64,000 nt of DNA, from NCBI GenBank assembly GCA_905479015.1, contig CAJQKV010000005.1, forward strand, positions 1-64,000. The letters are read 5' to 3'. The notes under the pieces were generated by a model. That model did not search any database, had not been told where the DNA came from, and saw nothing but the letters and a program-made list of their open reading frames with translations. Made by a program: the position numbers and the translations under genes. This document shows positions 27,572-36,115 of the stretch, in pieces. Numbering within the stretch: position 1 is the stretch's first letter; the number at the start of each line of letters is the position of its first letter. This DNA comes from an uncultured Cyclobacteriaceae bacterium (GTDB lineage: Bacteria > Bacteroidota > Bacteroidia > Cytophagales > Cyclobacteriaceae).

Positions 27572-28624
27572 ATGAGAATTAAAAAAAATACGAAATTACC
27601 AGCGTTTCAGATACTGGGACTAGCATTGGCGTTTTCTAGTTGTGGTTTGATAGGAGGATTATTTGGTGGCGGCGCATCAAAAGACCGGGGGGAGGTTTAC
27701 GGTGTCCCAGATCGGCAGGGTTGGGAGATGACTAGACCCTTTGGTATGATGGCTGTAAGGGCGGGTACTTTTCACATGGGGCAGGCTGATCAAGATGTTG
27801 CTGCGACACAAATCAACTTCAACAAACAGATTACGATTAGTGCCTTCTTCATGGATGACACAGAAATAACTAATAATGAATATCGCCAGATGACCGAAAG
27901 TTTAGCTGAGGCCTCTGATATAGAGTTGCCTGAAGGCTTGACGCTGGAGCAAGTAAAACCAGACACTACCGTATGGATGACGGACTTTACCCATCACATG
28001 GGGGACCCAATGGTGACCTATTATTGGTCACACCCCGCTTTTGACGATTATCCTGTGGTTGGAGTTAATTGGAATGCAGCAAGATACTTTTGTGAGTGGA
28101 GAACTAACTATTTAAATGCCTATAGAGAGGAGCAAGGTCTACCAATGATGCCTGCTTTTAGGCTTCCGTCTGAGGCAGAATGGGAATATGCATCAAGGGG
28201 AGGAAGAGACATGGTAAAATACCCTTGGGGCAATCCATACTCGAGAAACATGAAGGGATGTTTGCTAGCCAATTTTAAACCAGGTCGTGGAAACTATTAT
28301 GATGATGGATTCTCTTACGCAGCGCCCACGGCAACTTTTTTCGCCAATGATTATGGGCTTTATGATATGTCAGGTAATGTTGCGGAATGGTGTGAAGATG
28401 CTTATAATCCTTCTTCTGTCCCTTTAGTTTGGGATTTAAATCCGACTTATTACGATGAGAGAATAGCGGAAAAAGTAACTAGAGGAGGTTCTTGGAAAGA
28501 TATCGCCTATTATATTGAGACAGGGACAAGATCATTTGAGCATAAGGATACGGCGAGATCTTCAATTGGCTTTAGATGTGCCATGTCTTATTTAGGGAGA
28601 TCGACCCAATCATTTGATTTTTAA
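27572..28624 (+). CDS. gldK: T9SS/gliding lipoprotein GldK (PorK)
   Basis: 350 residues from the ATG at 27572. An upstream in-frame ATG at 27515 would bury the signal peptide behind 19 residues. The lipobox LAFSSC gives a periplasmic outer-membrane lipoprotein. The rest is a formylglycine-generating-enzyme/sulfatase-modifying domain (FHMGQADQD, VVGVNWNAARYFCEW, FRLPSEAEWEYASRGG, YDMSGNVAEWCED, VTRGGSWKD). GldK forms large rings with GldN under the outer membrane in the type IX secretion system. Order gldK-gldL-gldM-gldN is conserved here. Confidence 0.95.
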   Translation: MRIKKNTKLPAFQILGLALAFSSCGLIGGLFGGGASKDRGEVYGVPDRQGWEMTRPFGMMAVRAGTFHMGQADQDVAATQINFNKQITISAFFMDDTEITNNEYRQMTESLAEASDIELPEGLTLEQVKPDTTVWMTDFTHHMGDPMVTYYWSHPAFDDYPVVGVNWNAARYFCEWRTNYLNAYREEQGLPMMPAFRLPSEAEWEYASRGGRDMVKYPWGNPYSRNMKGCLLANFKPGRGNYYDDGFSYAAPTATFFANDYGLYDMSGNVAEWCEDAYNPSSVPLVWDLNPTYYDERIAEKVTRGGSWKDIAYYIETGTRSFEHKDTARSSIGFRCAMSYLGRSTQSFDF

Positions 28625-28651
28625 TAATTTAATAACTAAAACCACAAAAAT

Positions 28652-29464
28652 ATGAGCGAGAAAAAAGGAGGCTTCATGGATTTACTATTCAATACCATCA
28701 TGCCCAAAGTATATGGTATTGGAGCTGCAGTTGTAATTGTAGGTGCCATGTTTAAAATTCTTCACTTACCCGGATCCGCTATTATGCTAGGTGTGGGACT
28801 GACGGTTGAAGCAGTTATTTTCTTCTTAAGTGCTTTCGAGCCGCCACATCCTGATCCTGAGTGGTCAAAGGTTTATCCTGAACTTGCACTTGATTATGAT
28901 GGTCCCGTGTCTCAAAAAAGGGCGACTGCGCCAGCAGCTGTCTCCACAGGAATTTCAGCCCAGATGGACAAAGTTATGGAGGATGCTAAAATTGGTCCTG
29001 ATTTATTAAAGGGTTTAGGTGATGGTATGAGGAATCTTGCAGATACCGCAGGTAAAATGTCAAATCTCAGCGATGCCGCCGTAGCCACCAATGAATATGC
29101 AGACAATATGCGATCAGCATCAAAAACGCTCACCGAAATGAATAAATCTTACGGTACGTCCATGCAAGCACTGGGAGCAATGTCAGAAGCATCTAAGGGA
29201 GCCAAGGGCTACCAAGAGCAAGTACTGACGGTTACGAAAAGCTTGAGCGCTTTGAACGCCTTATATGAAATGGAACTTCAAGATTCTCAAAGTCATACCA
29301 AAGCATTGAACAAATTTTATTCTAATGTTACAGATGCGTTAGAAAGTATGGCAGAGGCGGGCAAAGAAACAGCAGCTTTTCAAGTACAGCTAAATCAATT
29401 AACTTCTAATGTTGAGAATTTAAATAAAGTCTATGGCGGTATGTTGACTGCCATGAAAAGTTGA
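28652..29464 (+). CDS. gldL: T9SS/gliding motor protein GldL (PorL)
   Basis: 270 residues. Two N-terminal membrane helices (about 20-38 and 42-61, the second with Glu53 in LTVEAVIFFLSAF) are followed by a long cytoplasmic helical part rich in Ala, Ser, Asn and Met. GldL and GldM form the proton-driven motor, and a membrane Glu is known to be essential in the family. The gene starts 27 bases after gldK and is followed by gldM after 39 bases. Confidence 0.96.
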   Translation: MSEKKGGFMDLLFNTIMPKVYGIGAAVVIVGAMFKILHLPGSAIMLGVGLTVEAVIFFLSAFEPPHPDPEWSKVYPELALDYDGPVSQKRATAPAAVSTGISAQMDKVMEDAKIGPDLLKGLGDGMRNLADTAGKMSNLSDAAVATNEYADNMRSASKTLTEMNKSYGTSMQALGAMSEASKGAKGYQEQVLTVTKSLSALNALYEMELQDSQSHTKALNKFYSNVTDALESMAEAGKETAAFQVQLNQLTSNVENLNKVYGGMLTAMKS

Positions 29465-29503
29465 TTCTTAACAAATTAATTTAAACTGAACAAAAGATAA
29501 ATT

Positions 29504-31144
29504 ATGTCAGGAGGGAAAGAAACAGGACGTCAAAAAATGGTCGGTATGATGTACTTAGTGCTGACTGCTTTATTGGCGCTAAATGTGAGTAATACCATTA
29601 TTGATAAATTCGTCTTTATTAATGAAAGTTTGGTAAGTGCTAATAATGAAACCAAAGAGAGAAACGTCCAGATAATGGAGAGCATTATCAGGGCTGTCGA
29701 CGAAACAGGTAATCGAGAGGCTGATTTAAAGGTCATGGAAGCGGCCAAAATAGTTCATGAGAAAACGGACGCTTTAATGACTAAAATGGTTGAGCTCAAG
29801 GAAACTATGGTGACGATTACTGGGGGCTATATTGAGTATGAACCTACTTACGTAGGCGATGCTAAAAATTTGGCAGGTAAGACAGACTACAGTAAGGTTG
29901 GACATTATATGATGCCCGTAGAGGAAGGCGGCGAAGGCAAAGGTCAAGAGATAAAGGATCAACTAAATGGTTTTGTTGATGAGATCAAAGTTATTATGAC
30001 TGAATTCGGTGCGCCAGAATCAGAACTTTTGAAATATAAAGCAATTGCCGTAGATGCCATTGACGACCCTGTTTACAATAAAGATCCGAATCAGGCCGGT
30101 AAGATTTTTGCACAGCTCGCTTTCTCTGATTCGCCTACTCCAGCTTGTCTAGCTACCGTTGCGGATTTTCAGTCAAAGGTTTTGAGCTATGAAACACGAG
30201 CGATGGCTTACTTATCATCAAAAGTGGGAGCGGGCGATATTGCCTTTGACCAGATTGTAGCCATGGTAAGACCTGAGTCGAAGTATGTTGCGGCTGGAAC
30301 ACCCTACAAAGCGGAGATGTTTATTGCGGCCTCAGCCTCAGCAATTGTTCCGACAATGACTTACAATGGCAAGCCAATTAAAGTTGAGGGTGGTGTAGGA
30401 TTAGTAGAATTTACAGCCTCTGCAACTTTTTCAGGAAAAGAAATGCAAAAGCGTCAAACCTTCGAAGCAGCCATAACTATCGATTTACCTGGAGGGGGAG
30501 ATACCACTTATGCAAGTGTTGAAGAGTATTTCGTGATGAAGCCGGTCATTCAGATTCAGTCGGCGTCGGTAGGGGCACTTTATTTCAACTGTGGAAATAA
30601 GTTAGATGTACAAGTACCTGCGCTAGGAACCACCTACAATCCAGCATTTTCTGCAAAAGGGGGGGCTACGATTAAAGGAGCCACTGCAGGTGCGGTGACA
30701 ATAGTACCCAACGCTAAAGAAGTGGTTTTGAGTGTTTCTAGTAATGGAAATCGTATTGGGTCAAGAACTTTTGGAGTAAGACCTATTCCAGCGGTTGAAA
30801 TTAAGGCTTTTTCTGATCGTGGAGAAGTTGATATTTCCAAAGGAATCCCGGCAAAAACAGCTAGATTATCTATCCAGGCGATACCAGATGCTGGGTTTAA
30901 AGAGTTTTTGCCAGATGATGCTAAGTTTCAAGTATCGCAAATCGTGGCAACCTTGGTGAGTGGAGGGGTAGGTAGACAAAGTGTCAAGGGAAGCGGTAGT
31001 TTAAACTTATCAGCCATTGCATCATCGGCGAGAAAGGGAGACATATTAGTATTAGAATTCAAACAGGTGAAAAGACAAAATTTTAAAGGTGATGTTGAAA
31101 ATTTCAACGCATACAATCGAAGTATGTCAATCCCGTTGAAATAG
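29504..31144 (+). CDS. gldM: T9SS/gliding motor protein GldM (PorM)
   Basis: 546 residues. One N-terminal membrane helix (about 13-30, VGMMYLVLTALLALNVSN) is followed by a large periplasmic region of helical then Ig-like domains (for example AGTPYKAEMFIAASASAIVP). GldM couples the GldL motor across the periplasm to the GldK/GldN rings. Length and the opening KETGRQKMVGMMYLVLTALLALNVS are standard. Confidence 0.97.
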   Translation: MSGGKETGRQKMVGMMYLVLTALLALNVSNTIIDKFVFINESLVSANNETKERNVQIMESIIRAVDETGNREADLKVMEAAKIVHEKTDALMTKMVELKETMVTITGGYIEYEPTYVGDAKNLAGKTDYSKVGHYMMPVEEGGEGKGQEIKDQLNGFVDEIKVIMTEFGAPESELLKYKAIAVDAIDDPVYNKDPNQAGKIFAQLAFSDSPTPACLATVADFQSKVLSYETRAMAYLSSKVGAGDIAFDQIVAMVRPESKYVAAGTPYKAEMFIAASASAIVPTMTYNGKPIKVEGGVGLVEFTASATFSGKEMQKRQTFEAAITIDLPGGGDTTYASVEEYFVMKPVIQIQSASVGALYFNCGNKLDVQVPALGTTYNPAFSAKGGATIKGATAGAVTIVPNAKEVVLSVSSNGNRIGSRTFGVRPIPAVEIKAFSDRGEVDISKGIPAKTARLSIQAIPDAGFKEFLPDDAKFQVSQIVATLVSGGVGRQSVKGSGSLNLSAIASSARKGDILVLEFKQVKRQNFKGDVENFNAYNRSMSIPLK

Positions 31145-31161
31145 ACTTATAAAAAAGAGAG

Positions 31162-32007
31162 ATGAAAAATTTATTATTTATTTTTTTAATAATGGTTATG
31201 GTTGTTGAAGTTCAAGCACAACAACGGACGGCAGCAGAGATTATCAAGCCAGAGGTAGCGGATAACTATATCATGTTTAAAAAGACGCTGATTAGGAGAA
31301 TGAATCTAACGGAAAAACAGAATAAGCCGTTCAACGCTAAAAACTCTGAGCTTTCGGCTTTGATCATTCAAGGAGCTAAAGAAGGTTTATTACAGCCTTA
31401 TATGTCTGATTCATGCTTGCGGCCTATGCCTGATGATGAATTTATATCGTCTCTTCAGTACGAAATTCAAGGTGGGGGTGACGATTTTGGAGGTGGTTTC
31501 GGAGGTGGTTTCGGAGGTGGTTTTGGAGATGAGGCGGAGGAAGAGTCCGAAGGTGATGGAAAAAACTTTAATGATATAGATCCAACAGAATTTAATAAGC
31601 TCTATATCAAAGAGGATTTGATTTTTGATCGTAACCGATCTAGAATGTTTTATTATATAAGATCGATTACTTTAGGTATACCTGCTAATCCAAACTATGA
31701 AATCCAATTTGAAAAGAGAGTGGCCAGTTTTAGATACGAAGACATCATCAAATTGTTAAGGGGCCCCTATAGGGATAAAGCCTTGTGGTATAATGAGGAA
31801 AATCAAGGAGGACACATTAATTTGGCTGATGCATTAGAACTGAGATTGTTCAGTGCTCCAATCGTAGGTGTATCTAATTCCCAGAATCTAGACATTAGGC
31901 AGATGTATGCGGACAAAATTGCTCAAGACCCTATGAATGCTATGGTTTTACAGCAAGAGGCTGAGATGAAATTGATGGAGTACGAGAGTAATTTGTGGGA
32001 AAACTAA
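31162..32007 (+). CDS. gldN: T9SS/gliding protein GldN (PorN) with Gly-rich insert
   Basis: 281 residues with a signal peptide (cleavage near VQAQ). The family core includes FNKLYIKEDLIFDRNRSRMFYYI and ALWYNEENQGGHINLADALELR. GldN completes the ring with GldK and contacts GldM. Unusually, residues 104-122 are a Gly/Phe repeat (three GGGF units encoded by three tandem 12-base units at 31489-31524), followed by an acidic run (123-133). This lies between the two conserved halves and is probably a flexible loop. A strong terminator closes the operon 27 bases downstream. Confidence 0.94.
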   Translation: MKNLLFIFLIMVMVVEVQAQQRTAAEIIKPEVADNYIMFKKTLIRRMNLTEKQNKPFNAKNSELSALIIQGAKEGLLQPYMSDSCLRPMPDDEFISSLQYEIQGGGDDFGGGFGGGFGGGFGDEAEEESEGDGKNFNDIDPTEFNKLYIKEDLIFDRNRSRMFYYIRSITLGIPANPNYEIQFEKRVASFRYEDIIKLLRGPYRDKALWYNEENQGGHINLADALELRLFSAPIVGVSNSQNLDIRQMYADKIAQDPMNAMVLQQEAEMKLMEYESNLWEN

Positions 32008-32033
32008 GTAAAACAACTCTACAATATTATAGG

Positions 32034-32060
32034 AAGGGAGCTATTTAGCTCCCTTTTTGT
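32034..32060 (+). terminator. Terminator of the T9SS operon, overlapping the end of uvrC
   Basis: Perfect 10-bp stem AAGGGAGCTA / TAGCTCCCTT with a 2-base loop and a T-run on the plus strand. The right arm also encodes the last codons of uvrC on the minus strand, with the uvrC stop at 32041-32043 inside the stem. Confidence 0.85.
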
Positions 32061-33843
32061 TATTCAAATAGTTATGTACGTTTAGTGCCAATTTCTTTCC
32101 TATAGCGTTTGTGAGTAGTTGAAGAGAAGCCTTACGAATTTCACTTAATGTTTTAAATTTTGTAAGCAAGAGGGTCTTATTTTTAGGCCCGATACCTGGG
32201 ACATCATCGAGTATGGATGTAATAGAATCATTTGAACGAATGTTACGATGATGGGTAATTGCAAACCTATGGGCTTCATCTCTGATAAATTGCAACAACT
32301 TAAGGGCAGAGGATTTCTTGCTGAGGTAAATAGGAATAGAATCTTCTGGAAAATAAATTTCCTCCAATCTTTTGGCAATACCGATAATGGGAATTTTTCC
32401 GTATATGCCCAGGTTTTTTAGGGAGATACAAGCAGCACTGAGTTGGCCTTTTCCCCCATCCACAACAATGAGATCAGGTAGGTTCTTATTCTCCATTAAC
32501 AGGCGTTTATATCTTCGATGTATGATTTCGGTCATCGAAGAGAAGTCATCAGGTCCAATCACGGTTTTGATGTTATAATGGCGATATTGCTGTTTCAAGG
32601 GTTTGCCATTTTTAAAATAGACCATACTTGCGGTAGGGTGGGTGCCTTGTATGTTGGAGTTATCAAAGCATTCGATAACGCGAGGAATAGATTTTAACCT
32701 TAGATCATCTTGCAATTGCCGTAGGGTGCGTTCTGAATCGTCCTGTTGTTTTGTTTTAATTCGAAGATGATTCTGCTTGAACATAAACGCATTCTTCATA
32801 GAAAGGTCTAATAATTTCTTTTTATCACCTATTTGTGGGATAATGATGTTGATGTTGGTAAGTTCGAAAAAGAAGTTAGAAATGATGGTAGGGCTGTGAC
32901 TATTGAACTTTTGTCGGAGAACAGGCACTGCGTAGGCCATGATTTCCTCTGTTTTCTCTTTAAGTCGAGATTTGATCAAGACGGTTTCAGATGCCCTAAT
33001 CGTCCCCATTTCAACTTTCATAAAGTTGAGATAACTGATGTCTTCTCCGCTAAGGATGGTGACAATATCAATATCTGTGATGCTTGGATTGACGATCAAT
33101 GATTTGGACTGAAAGGTTTCCAGTAATTGTAACTTAGACTTGTATTCAGCTGCCAATTCAAATTTAAGGAGACCAGCTGAATGGTTCATGTCTTCCTTAA
33201 GCCGTGTTTTAATAGGGTGAATGATGCCTTTGAGGATATGCTTGGCTTGATCGATTTCCTTTAGATAATCTTTTTCAGTTTGAAGACCTTCGCAGGGGCC
33301 TAAACAATTTCCGATATGGTATTCGAGGCATACTTTGAATTTCAAGTTGCTAATATTTTTCTCTGAAAGGTTGAGACTACATGATCTTACATGATAAAGT
33401 TTACTGATAAGGTCCAAAGCTTTATGCATGGCTCGTACGCTGGTATAAGGCCCGAAATGGGTTCCCTTATCAGAGTCTACTTTTCGTGTAGCATATATTT
33501 TTGGAAATCGTTCGTGAGTAACCACCAGAAAAGGGAATGTTTTATCGTCCTTTAATAAGATATTGAATTTAGGCTGATTTTCTTTAATTAGGTTGTTTTC
33601 TAGCAGCAAGGCATCGTATTCAGAATTTACAATGGTGACCTCAATGGTATCTATCTGACTGACTAGTCGTTGTGTTTTTTTATTGAGTAAGTTTTTATTA
33701 GTAAAATAGCTAGCTACTCGATTTTTCAAAACCTTAGCTTTGCCTACATATAAAAGAGTACCGGAAACATGAAAAAATTTATAAACACCCGGTTCTTTGG
33801 GGATATGGTTGTAAGAAGTTTTATCAAACTGAAAATGTTCCAT
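32041..33843 (-). CDS. uvrC: Excinuclease ABC subunit C
   Basis: 600 residues. The N-terminal GIY-YIG nuclease domain (KEPGVYKFF, LLYVGKAK) makes the 3' cut. A Cys cluster (CSLNL, CLEYHIGNCLGPCEG) binds a metal or cluster. The RNase H-like domain (VIECFDNSNIQG, LIVVDGGKGQLSAA) makes the 5' cut, and a C-terminal helix-hairpin-helix (LDDVPGIGPKNKTLLLTKF) binds DNA. It abuts the PBP1a gene with no gap, its ATG directly following that stop, and is last in the porW-PBP1a-uvrC operon. Its final codons lie in a terminator stem. Confidence 0.97.
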   Translation of the reverse strand: MEHFQFDKTSYNHIPKEPGVYKFFHVSGTLLYVGKAKVLKNRVASYFTNKNLLNKKTQRLVSQIDTIEVTIVNSEYDALLLENNLIKENQPKFNILLKDDKTFPFLVVTHERFPKIYATRKVDSDKGTHFGPYTSVRAMHKALDLISKLYHVRSCSLNLSEKNISNLKFKVCLEYHIGNCLGPCEGLQTEKDYLKEIDQAKHILKGIIHPIKTRLKEDMNHSAGLLKFELAAEYKSKLQLLETFQSKSLIVNPSITDIDIVTILSGEDISYLNFMKVEMGTIRASETVLIKSRLKEKTEEIMAYAVPVLRQKFNSHSPTIISNFFFELTNINIIIPQIGDKKKLLDLSMKNAFMFKQNHLRIKTKQQDDSERTLRQLQDDLRLKSIPRVIECFDNSNIQGTHPTASMVYFKNGKPLKQQYRHYNIKTVIGPDDFSSMTEIIHRRYKRLLMENKNLPDLIVVDGGKGQLSAACISLKNLGIYGKIPIIGIAKRLEEIYFPEDSIPIYLSKKSSALKLLQFIRDEAHRFAITHHRNIRSNDSITSILDDVPGIGPKNKTLLLTKFKTLSEIRKASLQLLTNAIGKKLALNVHNYLNNKKGAK

Positions 33844-36114
33844 TTAGAATATGTCACCTTCATTGACGATGTCATAATAGGTTGAATCTTTTCCGTAGGT
33901 ACCCTTATAAATATTACAATCTAATTCGACATTGATTTTTGTAGAGGGTGGAGCGAAGGGTCCTCGCTCATAATCGAGCGTTGAGTCCTGATAGGCTTTT
34001 AGCATGAAATTTTGCCAAATGGGTCGGGCAGTGCGGGCCCCTTGACCCAAAACCCATTCCCTGAATCTAATACTCCGCTCATCTCCTCCTACCCATGCGC
34101 CAGCTACTAGGTCTTTGGTGACACCTATAAACCAACCATCTGAACCATTTTGTGTGGTACCCGTCTTAGCACCTATATCGTTATTCTCTTTTAACCAAGG
34201 ATCAACCGATACCCCTGATCCACCACGCTCTTCTATGGCTCCTTTGAGCATATGTAACATGAGATTAGCTGTTTGCTCGTTCAACGCTTCCCGCGTTTCA
34301 GGAATGAAATATTGAAGAATATTCCCATTTTTGTCAGCAATTTTCGTAATGTATTCAGGTTTGGTAAAATTCCCCTTGTTGACAAAAGTAGCATAGGCGC
34401 CCACCAGTTCATAAAGAGAAACATCATCTGTGCCAAGACATAATGAAGGTACCGCATTCAGTGGACTGGTAAATCCCAATTTTCGGGCATAATCAACTAC
34501 ATTGCTTGGTCCAACTTTACTCATAATAAAAGCGGTAATGGAGTTTACAGATCTGGCCATTGCTTGTCTGATCGTCATGACTTCTCCGCTGTATTTGCCG
34601 GACGAATTATTTGGACGCCAGACAGGGGGGATTTGTCCAGGTACGGCGTAGCTGACGGCAGCGTCTACGACCTCGTAGCACGGCGAATAGCCATTGTCTA
34701 TGGCGGCGGTATATACAATGGGCTTAAAGGTAGATCCAGGTTGACGTTTGCCTTGCTTTACGTGGTCATATTGAAAATATTTATAATCAATGCCGCCAAC
34801 CCAAGCTTTAATATGACCAGAATTTGGATCCATCGCTAAAAACCCAGCCTGTAGAAAGCGCTTATAATAGCGCATAGAATCGAGCGGGCTTAAAATGGTA
34901 TCTTTTTCTCCATCCCACGAGAAAACTTTAATTTTTTTAGGTTGTTCAAGGTAATATTTGATCGAATCAGGGGCATCTGAAAATTTAATTCGTAAATTTT
35001 TGTAAGTGGCCGTTCGCTTGATAGCATTTTCCAAAAAACCCTTGATTTCCTCATTATTTTCATTTATCCAGGGGTTTTTATCCTCCCAATGCACTTCGAA
35101 TAAAGCCTGTAAACGACTCATTTCTTCAGCGACGGCTGTCTCCGCATGTTTTTGTAATCGGCTGTCCAAGGTGGTATATATTTTCAGTCCATCATTGAAA
35201 AGATCATAACCATTTTCTTTGCACCAATTCATCAGTCTATTCCTGATCACTGAGCGAAAATAGGTGGCCAGTCCTTGGTGCTGATTGTCGACTTTATAAT
35301 TAAGAATGAGTGGTTTTCGTACTAACGAGTCGTATAATGACCTTTCAATAATTTCATATTTTAAAAGGTTATACAATACTTCAGTTCTTTTGGCTTTGGC
35401 ATCGTTGGGATTATAAACAGGATTGTAACGGGTAGGCTTATTGATGGATCCAATGAGGCTGGCTGATTCTTGGTAATCAAGTTCTGAGGGGAGTTTGTTA
35501 AAAAAGGTTTTGGCAGCAACCTGTATGCCAAAGGAATTAGAACCATATTCTACTGTATTTAAATACATGGCGAGAATTTCTTCTTTGGTATACGACTGTT
35601 CCAATTGAAAGGCAATGATCCACTCTTTCAATTTGGTAACAATTTGCCCTAAACTAGAAATAGCATATATCGCCCCTTGATTTTGAGAATTGGTACCATA
35701 TAAATTTTCTGCTAATTGCATGGTCAGCGTACTTCCACCGCCTTTAAATTGGAAGGTTAATTTTCCAAAGATCGCTCGAAGTAAAGCTTTAAGATCTATT
35801 CCCGAATGCTCTTTAAATCTATAATCTTCGGTTACCAATAAGGTACTGATTAATTCAGGAGAAAGTTCATCGTAAGTAATAGCCGTTCGATTTTTCCTAA
35901 AATATTTTCCAAGAGAGATGCCGTCGGCACTTATCAATTCAGATGATAAATCTGTTTTGGGTTTTTCTAAATCGCTTAAACTAGGAAGCCCTCCAAAAAG
36001 GCCCAGAGTATCATTTTTGACCATATAAATAAATGTGGGCGCACCTATAAATATTGAACAAAATAAAAGCCAGAAGAAAAGGCTCATTATACGGATGTAT
36101 TTTTTTTGATTCAT
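33844..36114 (-). CDS. Class A penicillin-binding protein (PBP1a-type)
   Basis: About 756 residues. A single membrane anchor (about residues 9-30) is followed by the glycosyltransferase domain with EDYRFKEHSGID and GGSTLTMQLAENLYG. The transpeptidase domain has the SxxK motif (STFK in QPGSTFKPIVYTAA), SVNS and KTGTT. It polymerises and cross-links peptidoglycan. The ATG at 36114 gives a 1-base gap after the porW stop. A farther start at 36132 would overlap porW and add six residues. Operon with porW and uvrC. Confidence 0.95.
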   Translation of the reverse strand: MNQKKYIRIMSLFFWLLFCSIFIGAPTFIYMVKNDTLGLFGGLPSLSDLEKPKTDLSSELISADGISLGKYFRKNRTAITYDELSPELISTLLVTEDYRFKEHSGIDLKALLRAIFGKLTFQFKGGGSTLTMQLAENLYGTNSQNQGAIYAISSLGQIVTKLKEWIIAFQLEQSYTKEEILAMYLNTVEYGSNSFGIQVAAKTFFNKLPSELDYQESASLIGSINKPTRYNPVYNPNDAKAKRTEVLYNLLKYEIIERSLYDSLVRKPLILNYKVDNQHQGLATYFRSVIRNRLMNWCKENGYDLFNDGLKIYTTLDSRLQKHAETAVAEEMSRLQALFEVHWEDKNPWINENNEEIKGFLENAIKRTATYKNLRIKFSDAPDSIKYYLEQPKKIKVFSWDGEKDTILSPLDSMRYYKRFLQAGFLAMDPNSGHIKAWVGGIDYKYFQYDHVKQGKRQPGSTFKPIVYTAAIDNGYSPCYEVVDAAVSYAVPGQIPPVWRPNNSSGKYSGEVMTIRQAMARSVNSITAFIMSKVGPSNVVDYARKLGFTSPLNAVPSLCLGTDDVSLYELVGAYATFVNKGNFTKPEYITKIADKNGNILQYFIPETREALNEQTANLMLHMLKGAIEERGGSGVSVDPWLKENNDIGAKTGTTQNGSDGWFIGVTKDLVAGAWVGGDERSIRFREWVLGQGARTARPIWQNFMLKAYQDSTLDYERGPFAPPSTKINVELDCNIYKGTYGKDSTYYDIVNEGDIF

Positions 36115-36115
36115 G

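Noticed and set aside
31489-31524. Short tandem repeat considered as a CRISPR or regulatory array
   Set aside because: The 12-base units are contiguous, in frame and encode GGGF within gldN; there are no spacers.
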